A stretch of 64,000 bases of DNA from Zobellella iuensis. Its GTDB lineage: Bacteria; Pseudomonadota; Gammaproteobacteria; Enterobacterales; Aeromonadaceae. Below are positions 47,412-55,621 of this stretch, in pieces. Numbering within the stretch: the first letter of the stretch is position 1; the number at the start of each line of letters is the position of its first letter. Both the position numbers and the translations under genes were made by a program. The notes below the pieces were generated by a model that saw only the letters and a program-made list of their open reading frames with translations, searched no databases and was not told the origin of the DNA. The DNA lies in assembly GCF_016746085.1 (NCBI RefSeq), contig NZ_JAERTZ010000036.1, forward strand, positions 1-64,000, in the 5' to 3' direction.

Positions 47412-49187
47412 TTAACTCCCGCCGGCGTTTTGGCGCAGGGCTCGGGCCATCAGCGACAGCACTTCATCGAACACCCTGTTATCGAGCGACTGGCCGAGCT
47501 CCAGCAGTTGGCTGTGGCGGTAATAGCCGCTCAGATCCAGCCCCACCCCCAGGGCGCAGAGCGCCAGCCGGCCCTCCCGTTCCAGCCGGCTGGCGACCTG
47601 GCGCAGGTGCAGGTCGAGGAGGTCCTGCTCGTTGGCCTGGCGGGTGGCGGTATCCATGGGGCAGCCGTCGGAAATCACCAGCAACAGGCGATCCCGTGCC
47701 GGCAGCGCCAGCAGCCGTTGCTCGGCCCACAGCAGGGCTTCGCCGTCCAGCCCCTCGCGGAACAGATCGCCCTTGAGCAGGGCGGCGATGTCCTTCCTGG
47801 CTCGGCGCCAGCGGCTATCGGCCGACTTGTAGACGATATGGCAACGTTCGTTGAGCCGGCCCGGGTTGGCCGGGCGACCGTCGCGCTGCCATTGGCGCAG
47901 CGGCTGGCCGCCATTCCAGTGGCCGGTGGTGAACCCCAGTATCTCCACCCTGGCCCCGATCCGCTCCAGGGCCTGGCTCAGGCTGTCCACCAGCATGGCG
48001 ATGCTCTCCATGTGCGGGCGCATGGAGCCGGAATTGTCGATCAGGAAGGTCACTACCGCCTCCGCCCGGGGCTGCTGCCGCTCCTGCTTGAACACTCGCC
48101 GATCGGCCACCGAGGTGACCAGGGTCGGCAACCGCCGGCCGTCGAGCCGGCCTTCTTCCTCGCCGAAACGCCAGCCCTGCTCGAGGGGACGGGCCAGCAG
48201 CCGACGCAGCTTCTTGGCGAGCAGGTTGAGGTTGAGGCCCTGCTCGCGGATGCGCTCGTCCAGGCTGTCGCGCAGCCGGCCGAGCAGCTCGGGTCGCACC
48301 CGCCGGTGGGCCGGCCACTCCCGGTCGAAACGGTCGCTGTAGATGCGGTAGGCGAGGCGTTCGGCCGCCTGGCGCAGGCGGGCCTGCTGCTCCGCCGGGC
48401 TGCTGCCCGGCCCCTGGTCGCCCTCTCCCTCCAGCTCCAGCAAGAGGCCGAAGGCCTTCTTGGTGTCTTCGCTCAAGGGCTCGGCCTTGCCGTCCGCCGC
48501 CAACTGCTGTTGCAACCCTTCCACCAGCTCGTGCAGGCAGAGAGCGATACTCAGGGCGGGCTCGGCGAAGGCGCCCTGGTCCTGGCGATGGCGGCGCAGC
48601 AGGCCAAAGGCGGGGCCGATTTCCCGCAGCAGGAACATGCGGGTGGACTCGATCAGCATCTCGGTCGGCTCATCCAGCGGGCCGCCGCCGAGCTGGACCC
48701 AGCTCATCATGGCCAGGGTGAACAGCAGCAGGCCCACATGACTTTCGGTCTGGCCCGAGGCCAGGAACTGGTTGCTCCAGGCGCTGAAGCGGTGGTGCAG
48801 GTTGCGGCGGCTGCCCGGGTGATGGTCCTCGACCAGGGATTCCACCCGGAGCTGCTCCAGCAATTCGAACACCAGCCGGGCGACCGGCGGCGCCGGCAGC
48901 CAGTGCAAGTGCAGGGCGGGATCCTGGTGGCGCAGGCGCAGGGCGATGGCGTCGGCGACGCCGCGGAAAGAGCCCAGGTCGTCCAGGCCCGGCTCCGGGT
49001 GCAGATGGGGCGCGCGCAGGGGATAGGGGCGGCCCCGCCATTCCAGCTGGTGGCCCCGGTAGCGCACCGCCGGCTGGGCCGACTGGGCGCGGATCAGGGC
49101 GGCGCAGAGTTCTTCCAGCCGCTGCTGGCGACGGGCGGCGGCGGCCGGATCCTGGGGTGAATTGGAGGTGGTGGTCATGGTTTCCAT
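47412..49187 (-). CDS. cobT: CobT-like VWA protein (aerobic cobaltochelatase subunit)
   Basis: 591 aa. The C-terminal von Willebrand A domain has the MIDAS motif FLIDNSGSMRP (about residue 380) and the CobT-type RLLLVISDGCPMDTATRQAN. The middle region has DREWPAHRRVRPELLGRLRD, as in CobT. With CobS it should form the AAA+/VWA motor that drives metal insertion by CobN. No cobN or other cobalamin gene is in the window. It lies downstream of cobS with a 440-base repeat-filled gap. Confidence 0.82.
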   Translation of the reverse strand: METMTTTSNSPQDPAAAARRQQRLEELCAALIRAQSAQPAVRYRGHQLEWRGRPYPLRAPHLHPEPGLDDLGSFRGVADAIALRLRHQDPALHLHWLPAPPVARLVFELLEQLRVESLVEDHHPGSRRNLHHRFSAWSNQFLASGQTESHVGLLLFTLAMMSWVQLGGGPLDEPTEMLIESTRMFLLREIGPAFGLLRRHRQDQGAFAEPALSIALCLHELVEGLQQQLAADGKAEPLSEDTKKAFGLLLELEGEGDQGPGSSPAEQQARLRQAAERLAYRIYSDRFDREWPAHRRVRPELLGRLRDSLDERIREQGLNLNLLAKKLRRLLARPLEQGWRFGEEEGRLDGRRLPTLVTSVADRRVFKQERQQPRAEAVVTFLIDNSGSMRPHMESIAMLVDSLSQALERIGARVEILGFTTGHWNGGQPLRQWQRDGRPANPGRLNERCHIVYKSADSRWRRARKDIAALLKGDLFREGLDGEALLWAEQRLLALPARDRLLLVISDGCPMDTATRQANEQDLLDLHLRQVASRLEREGRLALCALGVGLDLSGYYRHSQLLELGQSLDNRVFDEVLSLMARALRQNAGGS

Positions 49188-49249
49188 CCCGTTGATGATG
49201 CGGCTGGGCTCGGGGCTGGGTGGCCCAGGTGCCGGCCTGTGGTGTTAGA

Positions 49250-49416
49250 GGCCAAAGGGCACTACTCCTCCGGCACGCCGTAAAGACAGGACACTCGCAG
49301 TTTCGACCTGCTGCGAACATTCACTGGATGTTCGGTCAGGCCGAAACTGCTCGTCACGGCGAGCAAGCTCGCCCCCTGGAGGCTCCGCCGCGCCCTCCCT
49401 GGCACGGAGGGCCGGC
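49250..49416. repeat. Mosaic of short palindromes between cobS and cobT
   Basis: A fragment related to the left side of copy A (GGCCAAAGGGCACTACTCCT) is followed by three nested palindromes: 49297-49350 with 14-base arms (GCAGTTTCGACCTG / CAGGCCGAAACTGC, one mismatch) and an inner CGAACAT/ATGTTCG hairpin; 49358-49373 GGCGAGC/GCTCGCC; and about 49391-49413 GCCCTCC/GGAGGGC. No gene is visible. Confidence 0.75.
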
Positions 49417-49433
49417 TTCGCTGTGTCCTTTGT

Positions 49434-49631
49434 CCTCCCATCGCCTCAGTGCCGCCTGCTGGCACCACCATCAGACGGCGTCGGGGCTTGCAAGAGGCAA
49501 CAGGGCCACCTCCGCCGACCGTCACATGCCAGGGACGGCATGTGCGAGCGTACAGGGATGTATTCACAGCGTGTCGGCGGAGGTGGCCCTGTTGCCTCAT
49601 CGCTGAATGACTACAGTCTTCAAACAGGCGC
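49434..49631. repeat. Palindromic repeat element, copy B (best-preserved)
   Basis: About 198 bases. Perfect 26-bp inverted arms at 49494-49519 (starting GAGGCAACAGGGCC) and 49573-49598 enclose an inner hairpin CACATGCC-AGGGA-CGGCATGTG. The left flank GCCTGCTGGCA...GGCGTCGGGGCTTG and right flank ending AAACAGGC are shared with copies C and D. It ends right at the stop codon of cobS (minus strand). Confidence 0.88.
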
Positions 49632-50612
49632 TTACATCATCGCCAGCCGCAGGGACTGGGATTCGGCCAGTTCCTGATCGAAGCAGCGCTGGTAATATTC
49701 CGCCACCAGCCCGCGCTCCGCCTCGTCGCACTTGTTGAGGAAGGAAAGCCGGAAAGCCAGCGCCGGATCGCCGAAGATCTCGGTGTTTTCCGCCCAGGCG
49801 ATCAGGGTGCGCGGCGACATCAGGGTGGACAGATCCCCGGCGGCGAAGCCGGCCCGGGTCAGCTCGGCCACCGCCACCATGGTGCTGATCAACTGGTGGC
49901 CACGTTCATCCGCATAACGGGGCACCTTGCCCTGCACGATGCGGATCTCGTCTTCCCGGGGCAGGTAGTCCAGGCTGGCGACGATGTTCCAGCGATCCAT
50001 CTGGGCCTGGTTGACATGCTGGGTGCCGTGGTAGAGGCCGTTGGCGTTGCCCAGGCCCACGGTGTTGGCGGTGGCGAACAGGCGGAAGAAGGGATGGGGG
50101 CTGATCACCTGGTTCTGGTCGAGCAGGGTGAACTTGCCGTCCTGCTCCAGGATCCGCTGGATCACGAACATCACGTCCGGGCGGCCGGCGTCGAACTCGT
50201 CGAAGATCAGCGCCACCGGCCGGCGCAGGGCCCAGGGCACTATGCCTTCCTGGAAGCGGGTGATCTGCTTGCCGTCCTCCAGCACTATGGTGTCCTTGCC
50301 CACCAGATCCAGCCGGCTGATGTGGCCGTCCAGGTTGATGCGCACGCAGGGCCAGTTGAGGCGGGCGGCCACCTGCTCGATATGGGTGGACTTGCCGGTG
50401 CCGTGCAGCCCCTGGATCAGCACCCGCCGGTTGCGGGTGAAGCCGGCGAGAATGGCCAGGGTCACGTCCGGGTTGAAGCAGTAGGCGGGATCCGCCTCGG
50501 GCACATGCTCGTCCCTGTGCTCGAACACCGGCACTTCAAGATCGGCATCGAGATGGAACAGCTCGCGCACCGACACCCGCCGGCTGGGATGCTCGTGGAT
50601 CAAATCTGTCAT
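49632..50612 (-). CDS. cobS: CobS-like AAA+ ATPase (aerobic cobaltochelatase subunit)
   Basis: About 326 aa. Walker A is GLHGTGKST (68-76), followed by HIEQVAARLNWPCVRINLDG, nearly the same as known CobS. Walker B is VALIFDEFDAGRPDVMFVIQ and the sensor region ATANTVGLGNANGLYHGTQ. The N-terminus RVSVRELFHLDADLEVPVFE is CobS-specific and separates it from NorQ/CbbQ. The ATG at 50612 is the family start; the frame is open upstream. It precedes cobT and follows a SulP gene. Confidence 0.9.
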   Translation of the reverse strand: MTDLIHEHPSRRVSVRELFHLDADLEVPVFEHRDEHVPEADPAYCFNPDVTLAILAGFTRNRRVLIQGLHGTGKSTHIEQVAARLNWPCVRINLDGHISRLDLVGKDTIVLEDGKQITRFQEGIVPWALRRPVALIFDEFDAGRPDVMFVIQRILEQDGKFTLLDQNQVISPHPFFRLFATANTVGLGNANGLYHGTQHVNQAQMDRWNIVASLDYLPREDEIRIVQGKVPRYADERGHQLISTMVAVAELTRAGFAAGDLSTLMSPRTLIAWAENTEIFGDPALAFRLSFLNKCDEAERGLVAEYYQRCFDQELAESQSLRLAMM

Positions 50613-50721
50613 GGGGCTTGGCCTCGCTGGCTGAAACTGGGTGGTAAACAGGATGTAACCAGTGTAACCGGCGGTCCTCGCCCGCACAGGGCCAGTTGCC
50701 CCCGGAGGATGCGGCCAGGGG

Positions 50722-52515
50722 CTAGGCCGGCTGCCGGGCAATGACCTCATCGGCGGCGGGCGCCTCGCCGGGCGGGGCTATATGGCATTCCCGGAAGATA
50801 CGGGCGGTGCAGGTCTTGCACACCGCCGGATCCAGCCGATCGTAGATGCGGTGGATGGCACGGCCCTTGTTGGCGAAGACATGATCCCCGCCGATCTCCT
50901 CGAGCAGGTTGTTGCGGGCCAGGAAGCGGCTGACCCCCTCCTTGAGGTTGCAAAGGTACAGATCACCGCCCTCGGCCCGGCGGCGCTGGGCCTCCTGCAC
51001 CAGCATCTCGGCGCCGACGATGTCCACGAAGTTGATGCCGCTGCCCACGATCAGCAGCCGGGGTTCGCGGATGTTCTGCAGGTATTGCTGCACATGGTTG
51101 ACCGCCCCGAAGAACAGCGAGCCTTCGATACGGACGATGCGCAGCTGGGGGCAATAGGGCAGGCGGCGTTGCTCGGCGCTGACGAAGACGGGATGCTTGG
51201 CGTCCGGATCCGGCAGTATGGCGACGATGCGGGGGGTGGAGGTGCGCTTGAGGTAGAACACCAGCGACAGCAGCACGCCGGCGTAGATGGCGAACTCCAT
51301 GGCGACGAAGAGGGTGGCGAAGAAGGTGGTCAGCAGCACCGCCGCCTCCGACTTGCCGGCCCGCACGATCAGCCGGATATGGTGGAAGTCGATCAGGTTC
51401 CAGGCCACCACCAGCAGCAGGCCGGCCATGGCCGGCATGGGCAGCCAGGCGGTGAGCTCGGAAAACAGCAGCAGGATCAGCAACAGCCAGAGTCCGGCGA
51501 AGATGGCCGCCAGCGGGGTGCGGGCGCCGGAAGTGTAGTTGACCCCGGTGCGGGTGAAGGAGCCGGACGACACATAGCAGGAGAAAAAAGCGCCCACCAC
51601 ATTCGACAGCCCCTGGCCGATGAACTCCTGGTTGCCGTCCAGCCGCTGGTGGGAGCGGCTGGCCACGGCCCGGGCGATGGACACCGCCTCCACCAGGCCG
51701 AGCAGGCCGATGGCCAGCGCCCCCGGCCCCAGGGCGCTGAGGGCGCCGAAACTGAGATCGGGCAGGCTGAAGGGGGGCAGGGCGGCGGGGATGGCGCCCA
51801 CCAGGGCGATCCGCTCTCCGCCGGGGTCCAGCACCCGGGCCAGCAGGCTGGCCAGCACCAGCGCCAGCAGCATATTGGGCCAGCGGGGGCGGAAGCGCTT
51901 GATCAGCACGCAGCCGAGCAGGCTGACCAGGGCCACCGCCAGGCTGGGCAGGTGGGTCTCGGGCAGGTGGTGCAGCAGTTGCCACCACTGGTCGGCCACA
52001 GAGCCGTCGGTCGGCACCCTCAGCCCGAAAACATTCTGCAGCTGGCTGGAGCCGATCACCAGGGCGGCGCCGGCGGTAAAGCCGAGCACCACCGAATGGG
52101 ACACGAAGTTGACCAGCACCCCCAGCCGGGCGGTGGCCAGGGCCAGCTGGAACAGCCCGGCCAGCAGGGTCAGGGTCAGCGCCAGGCGGATGAATTCGGC
52201 CGAACCGGGCTCGGCCAGGGGGCTGATGGTGGTGAAGACGACGATGGACAGGGCGGCGGTGGGGCCGGAGATCAGGTGCCAGGAGGAACCGAACAGGGCG
52301 GCGACCATGGCCGGTATGATGGCGGCGTAAAGGCCGAACTCGGGGGGCAGACCCGCGATCAGCGCATAGGCCACGCCCTGGGGCAGCACCAGGATGGCGT
52401 TGGTCAGGCCGGCCAGGGCATCGCCCCGCAGCACGGCGCCCTTGACCATGGGGGCCCATTGCAGAAAAGGAAGGCGCCGTTTCCAGGCCGTCTCGTCCCT
52501 TCCCGGGTTGTTCAT
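50722..52515 (-). CDS. SulP family anion transporter with STAS domain and Cys-rich tail
   Basis: 597 aa. The membrane domain has ILVLPQGVAYALIAGLPPEF and NVVGAFFSCYVSSGSFTRTG. A STAS domain (RIVRIEGSLFFGAVNHVQQY; SGINFVDIVGAEMLVQEAQ) follows, then a C-terminal extension with CKTCTARIFRECH, three Cys and a His that could bind a metal or be redox-active. The ion is unknown. It is the first gene of SulP-cobS-cobT on the minus strand. Confidence 0.9.
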   Translation of the reverse strand: MNNPGRDETAWKRRLPFLQWAPMVKGAVLRGDALAGLTNAILVLPQGVAYALIAGLPPEFGLYAAIIPAMVAALFGSSWHLISGPTAALSIVVFTTISPLAEPGSAEFIRLALTLTLLAGLFQLALATARLGVLVNFVSHSVVLGFTAGAALVIGSSQLQNVFGLRVPTDGSVADQWWQLLHHLPETHLPSLAVALVSLLGCVLIKRFRPRWPNMLLALVLASLLARVLDPGGERIALVGAIPAALPPFSLPDLSFGALSALGPGALAIGLLGLVEAVSIARAVASRSHQRLDGNQEFIGQGLSNVVGAFFSCYVSSGSFTRTGVNYTSGARTPLAAIFAGLWLLLILLLFSELTAWLPMPAMAGLLLVVAWNLIDFHHIRLIVRAGKSEAAVLLTTFFATLFVAMEFAIYAGVLLSLVFYLKRTSTPRIVAILPDPDAKHPVFVSAEQRRLPYCPQLRIVRIEGSLFFGAVNHVQQYLQNIREPRLLIVGSGINFVDIVGAEMLVQEAQRRRAEGGDLYLCNLKEGVSRFLARNNLLEEIGGDHVFANKGRAIHRIYDRLDPAVCKTCTARIFRECHIAPPGEAPAADEVIARQPA

Positions 52516-52665
52516 GCCGTTTCTCCCTCTGTGGTGCCATCTGCCCCCTTTAGTATGGCTGGCTCCATCCCGGGCCGGTAACTGGCCTTTGCCGGCCCGG
52601 CCCGGGCTGGTTAACGTCGGGCCAGGACCAGAGCGCCCGTCGGGCCAGCAGAAGAGGACGGCACC

Positions 52666-53985
52666 ATGACATTTATATCCTTCAATCCGGCCACCGGCCA
52701 GCAGAACGGGGTGTTCGAGACGTTGTCCGCCAGCCGGCTGGAAGGTTGCCTGCAGCAGAGCGGCGAGGCGGCCGAGCGCTGGCGGCAGAGCTCCTTCGCC
52801 GAGCGTGCCGCCCTGCTCAACCGGCTGGCCGCGCTGTTATCGGCCAACCGGGAGCGGCTGGCCCTGTGCGTCACCCGGGAGATGGGCAAGCTGCTGAGCG
52901 AGTCCCTGGCCGAGGTGGACTGCTGCGCCCGGGAATGTGCCTATTTCGCCGCCCATGGCCAGGCCATGCTGCCGCTGGCGCGCAGCCTGACCACCTTCGA
53001 ACCCCTGGGCACAGTGCTGCTGCTCGGCTCATGGCGCTTTCCCCTGTGGCAGCTGTTCCGCATGCTGGCGCCGACCCTGATGGCCGGCAATGCCGTGCTG
53101 CTGAAGCTGGCCGAGAACCTGCCCCTCTGTGCCCGTGAAATCGAGGCCCTGGTGCGGGAGGCGGAGGTGCCGGAGGGGCTGGTGGCGAGCTTGGCTGTCG
53201 ACAAGGCGCGGGTGGCCGAACTGATCCGGGATCCCCGGGTTCAGGCCCTGGGCTTCAGCGGAAACCGGGCGGACGGTGCCCGGCTGTCGGCCCTGGCCGC
53301 GCAGCAACTGAAGCCGGTGGCTCTGGAGCTGGACCAAGCCGAATGGCAGCTGGTGCTGGATGACGCGGATCTGGAGCTGGCGGTGGAGGCGGCACTGCAT
53401 TTGCGCTTCAGCAACGCCGGCCAGCATGGCGTGGGGGCGGGGAGCTTTATGGTGACGCCGGCCATTGCCGACGACTTCGTGGCGCTGCTGGCGACCCGGC
53501 TGGCGGCCTGCCAGCCCGGGCATCCCGAAGATCTTGATAGCCGTCTGGCCCCCTTGGCTACCCGGCCACTGCGGGAAGAGCTGCATCGGCAACTGACGGC
53601 GGCGGTGGACGAGGGCGCCCGTCTGGTGGCGGGCGGCGTGCTGCCGGAGAGCGACGGCTGGTATTACCCCGCCTCGCTGCTGGACGGGGTCACTCCGGCC
53701 ATGGCGCTGTTTCGCGGCCTGCCGAGCGGCCCCCTGGCCGCCGTGGTGCGGGTACGGGATGCCGAGCAAATGGGCAGCCTGTGCCGGGGGCTGGGGGCGC
53801 ACGGCGGGGCCCGCATCTGGACCCGGGACCTGGTCCTGGGCGAGCAGCTGGCGCGCCGGCTGCCCTTCGGCCGCTGCCTGGTGAACCAGGCTCCGGGCCG
53901 GGCCTATCCGCCGGGAGCGGCGGTGGACGGTCATTTCAACATCAAGGCGTTCTGCCGGATGAAGTCACTGCTGATTTCGGTATAG
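52666..53985 (+). CDS. Aldehyde dehydrogenase-like protein lacking catalytic residues
   Basis: 439 aa, an ALDH-superfamily fold, closest by eye to YneI/GabD types. The usual PWN (catalytic Asn) is SWR at residues 122-124, and the NAGQxC motif reads NAGQHG (250-255), so the catalytic Cys is Gly255 (codon GGC; Cys would be TGC). The general-base Glu221 remains in ALELDQAEW, but the following GG is lost. The frame is intact throughout. Either a pseudoenzyme with a retained structural role or early decay. It has its own ribosome-binding site (GAGGAC). Confidence 0.85.
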   Translation: MTFISFNPATGQQNGVFETLSASRLEGCLQQSGEAAERWRQSSFAERAALLNRLAALLSANRERLALCVTREMGKLLSESLAEVDCCARECAYFAAHGQAMLPLARSLTTFEPLGTVLLLGSWRFPLWQLFRMLAPTLMAGNAVLLKLAENLPLCAREIEALVREAEVPEGLVASLAVDKARVAELIRDPRVQALGFSGNRADGARLSALAAQQLKPVALELDQAEWQLVLDDADLELAVEAALHLRFSNAGQHGVGAGSFMVTPAIADDFVALLATRLAACQPGHPEDLDSRLAPLATRPLREELHRQLTAAVDEGARLVAGGVLPESDGWYYPASLLDGVTPAMALFRGLPSGPLAAVVRVRDAEQMGSLCRGLGAHGGARIWTRDLVLGEQLARRLPFGRCLVNQAPGRAYPPGAAVDGHFNIKAFCRMKSLLISV

Positions 53986-54176
53986 GAACTGGTTCTAGCG
54001 CGTGGTTAAATCTGGCCCTGTCTGGTCCCGGCGGGGGCTGATTATAATCCGCCCACTCATTGCCTGGTTTGCCCGGAGTGGTATCTCGACGGTCAGGGAT
54101 CTGACGCCCCTAGCGCAATAGCCGGCCTGCGGCCGGCCCATGGTTAACGCAGTATCAGCTTTTTGGGCGAACACAG

Positions 54177-54584
54177 ATGACAGCACAGTATCCGACCCTG
54201 GAACAGATGGGGATCACCTCTTTCGACAATATCAGCACATACCGCCTGCGCCGCGAGGCCCGGGCCGACGTGCTCAAGGTCTATTACCACCGGCCGCGGG
54301 GCTCCCTGCTGTCGCGCAGCAAGAAATTCACCTTCGCCCGCCCCCAGTCCGGGGTGCCGGTCGAGTTCCAGAAAACCGCCCAGTGGCACCAGCTGGAAGA
54401 CACCAGCCCGGTACTGCGCCAGGCGCTGGTGGAGCTGCACCAGTTGCTCAAACCCGCCGAGCCGGCCGAAGACGACGCCACCCGGGACAGCAAGCAGCAA
54501 CTGCTGCAGGATCTGGAGCATATGGAGCGGGTGATGAAGGCCAAGCTGGAAGAGCTGCGCCGGCAGATAGCGGCGCTGAAATAA
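54177..54584 (+). CDS. DUF3461 family protein (copy 1)
   Basis: 135 aa, mostly helical C-terminus (LLQDLEHMERVMKAKLEELR) with the conserved N-terminal pattern LEQMGITSFDNISTYRLRRE followed by DVLKVYYHR. I recognise the family as DUF3461, of unknown function, from Vibrio and Aeromonas relatives. A paralogue lies 630 bases downstream. No promoter was identified. Confidence 0.8.
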   Translation: MTAQYPTLEQMGITSFDNISTYRLRREARADVLKVYYHRPRGSLLSRSKKFTFARPQSGVPVEFQKTAQWHQLEDTSPVLRQALVELHQLLKPAEPAEDDATRDSKQQLLQDLEHMERVMKAKLEELRRQIAALK

Positions 54585-54614
54585 CACTGGGGCGGAGATC
54601 ACCGCTGTTCAACT

Positions 54615-54682
54615 GTCGTCATCTCCGCGCAGGCGGAGATCCATGGCATATTGCACTGGACTCCCGCCTTCGCGGGAGTGAC
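54615..54682. repeat. Two-hairpin palindromic repeat
   Basis: ATCTCCGC-GCAG-GCGGAGAT (54621-54640) and ACTCCCGC-CTTC-GCGGGAGT (54660-54679) are two perfect 8-bp hairpins arranged as arms of a larger imperfect palindrome bounded by GTC and GAC. It resembles the widespread GTCATTCCCGC...GCGGGAATGAC elements of proteobacteria. It lies downstream of the first DUF3461 gene. Confidence 0.8.
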
Positions 54683-54730
54683 CGCAGAGAAACACGAAGC
54701 GTTGTCAGCCGTCTGTGGCTTTTGGCCTGC

Positions 54731-54979
54731 TCAGGAGCTGGCCGCCTGCTGCCGGAGCAGCGACTCCGCCATCTTCTTGCCGAACAGCTCCATCACCGCC
54801 TGTTCATCCCCCCCGGCTTCGCGTAGGGCGCCGACCATGGCTTCCAGGGTGGGCAGGGTCTTTTCCAGCAACTGCTGCAGATAGTGCTCGGGGCTGACCC
54901 GGGTATAGGCCTGGTATTCGGCAAACAGCGCGCTGGTGGCCTCATCCAGCCTGATGGTCACTTCCTTTTGCTTCGACAT
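54731..54979 (-). CDS. Small ribbon-helix-helix-like protein
   Basis: 82 aa. KEVTIRLDEATSALFAEYQA could form the strand and first helix of a ribbon-helix-helix domain, followed by YLQQLLEKTLPTLEAMVGAL. AGAGGG lies upstream of the ATG. It lies between, and opposite to, the two DUF3461 genes. Function unknown; a DNA-binding regulator is possible. Confidence 0.65.
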   Translation of the reverse strand: MSKQKEVTIRLDEATSALFAEYQAYTRVSPEHYLQQLLEKTLPTLEAMVGALREAGGDEQAVMELFGKKMAESLLRQQAASS

Positions 54980-55210
54980 AACCCTGTCCCTCTAGAAATG
55001 GAGTCGTGATGGCTCACCAATCTAGGATCCCTGGCCGGCGCTGGCTAGCACCAGCAGCGGGGCGGGGATGGGACCAGCTGGACTCAGCCAGGGAGCCCGA
55101 CTGGCTCTAATGCTCCGGCGGCCGTGGTATTAACCTCCATGTTAACGATATGTAAATCGCACTTTGCCGCCGGAGCGGCCCCGCCATCCGGCCATCAAGA
55201 GGTAACCGTT

Positions 55211-55552
55211 ATGCCAGCTTTTACCACCCTGACCGCCATGGGCATCGAGGACGTCGACCAGATCAGCCGTTTCAAGGTGACGGCGCGGGGCGATCACGAT
55301 GAACTCAAGGTCTATTTCCAGCGTCCCGCCGACTCCTGCCTGCCGGCCAGCCTCAAGTTCCGCTTTCCTCACGGCAACAATCCCGAGGTGCCGGCCGCCC
55401 TGCACAAGGCGACGGACGAACTCGAGCAGATCCTGGGGCAGGGCAACACCGATCCCCGGGCGGCCATACTGCACGGCCTGGAGCAGTTCGAACGGGTGAT
55501 GGAAGCCAAGATGGCGGAGATTAAGCGCCGGCTGGCGAAACTGCCGGCCTGA
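55211..55552 (+). CDS. DUF3461 family protein (copy 2)
   Basis: 113 aa. Same layout as the gene at 54177: LTAMGIEDVDQISRFKVTAR, then DELKVYFQRP and a helical tail LEQFERVMEAKMAEIKRRLA. AGAGGTAACC lies before the ATG at 55211. Identity to copy 1 is modest, so the duplication is old or the two were acquired separately. A bidirectional terminator follows. Confidence 0.8.
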   Translation: MPAFTTLTAMGIEDVDQISRFKVTARGDHDELKVYFQRPADSCLPASLKFRFPHGNNPEVPAALHKATDELEQILGQGNTDPRAAILHGLEQFERVMEAKMAEIKRRLAKLPA

Positions 55553-55568
55553 AGCGCCCGCCGGGCAT

Positions 55569-55602
55569 AAAAAAACCACCGGTGCGAGCCGGTGGTTTTT
55601 TG
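55569..55602. terminator. Bidirectional terminator
   Basis: AAAAACCACCGG and CCGGTGGTTTTT pair, with A- and T-tracts on both sides. It serves the DUF3461 gene on the plus strand and the purine permease gene on the minus strand. Confidence 0.93.
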
Positions 55603-55621
55603 TTGTGCGGGAAACCGCGTC

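Noticed and set aside
49632-50612. NorQ/CbbQ (Rubisco or NO reductase activase) assignment
   Set aside because: The N-terminus and the RLNWPCVRINLDG block match CobS; no nor or cbb genes are adjacent.
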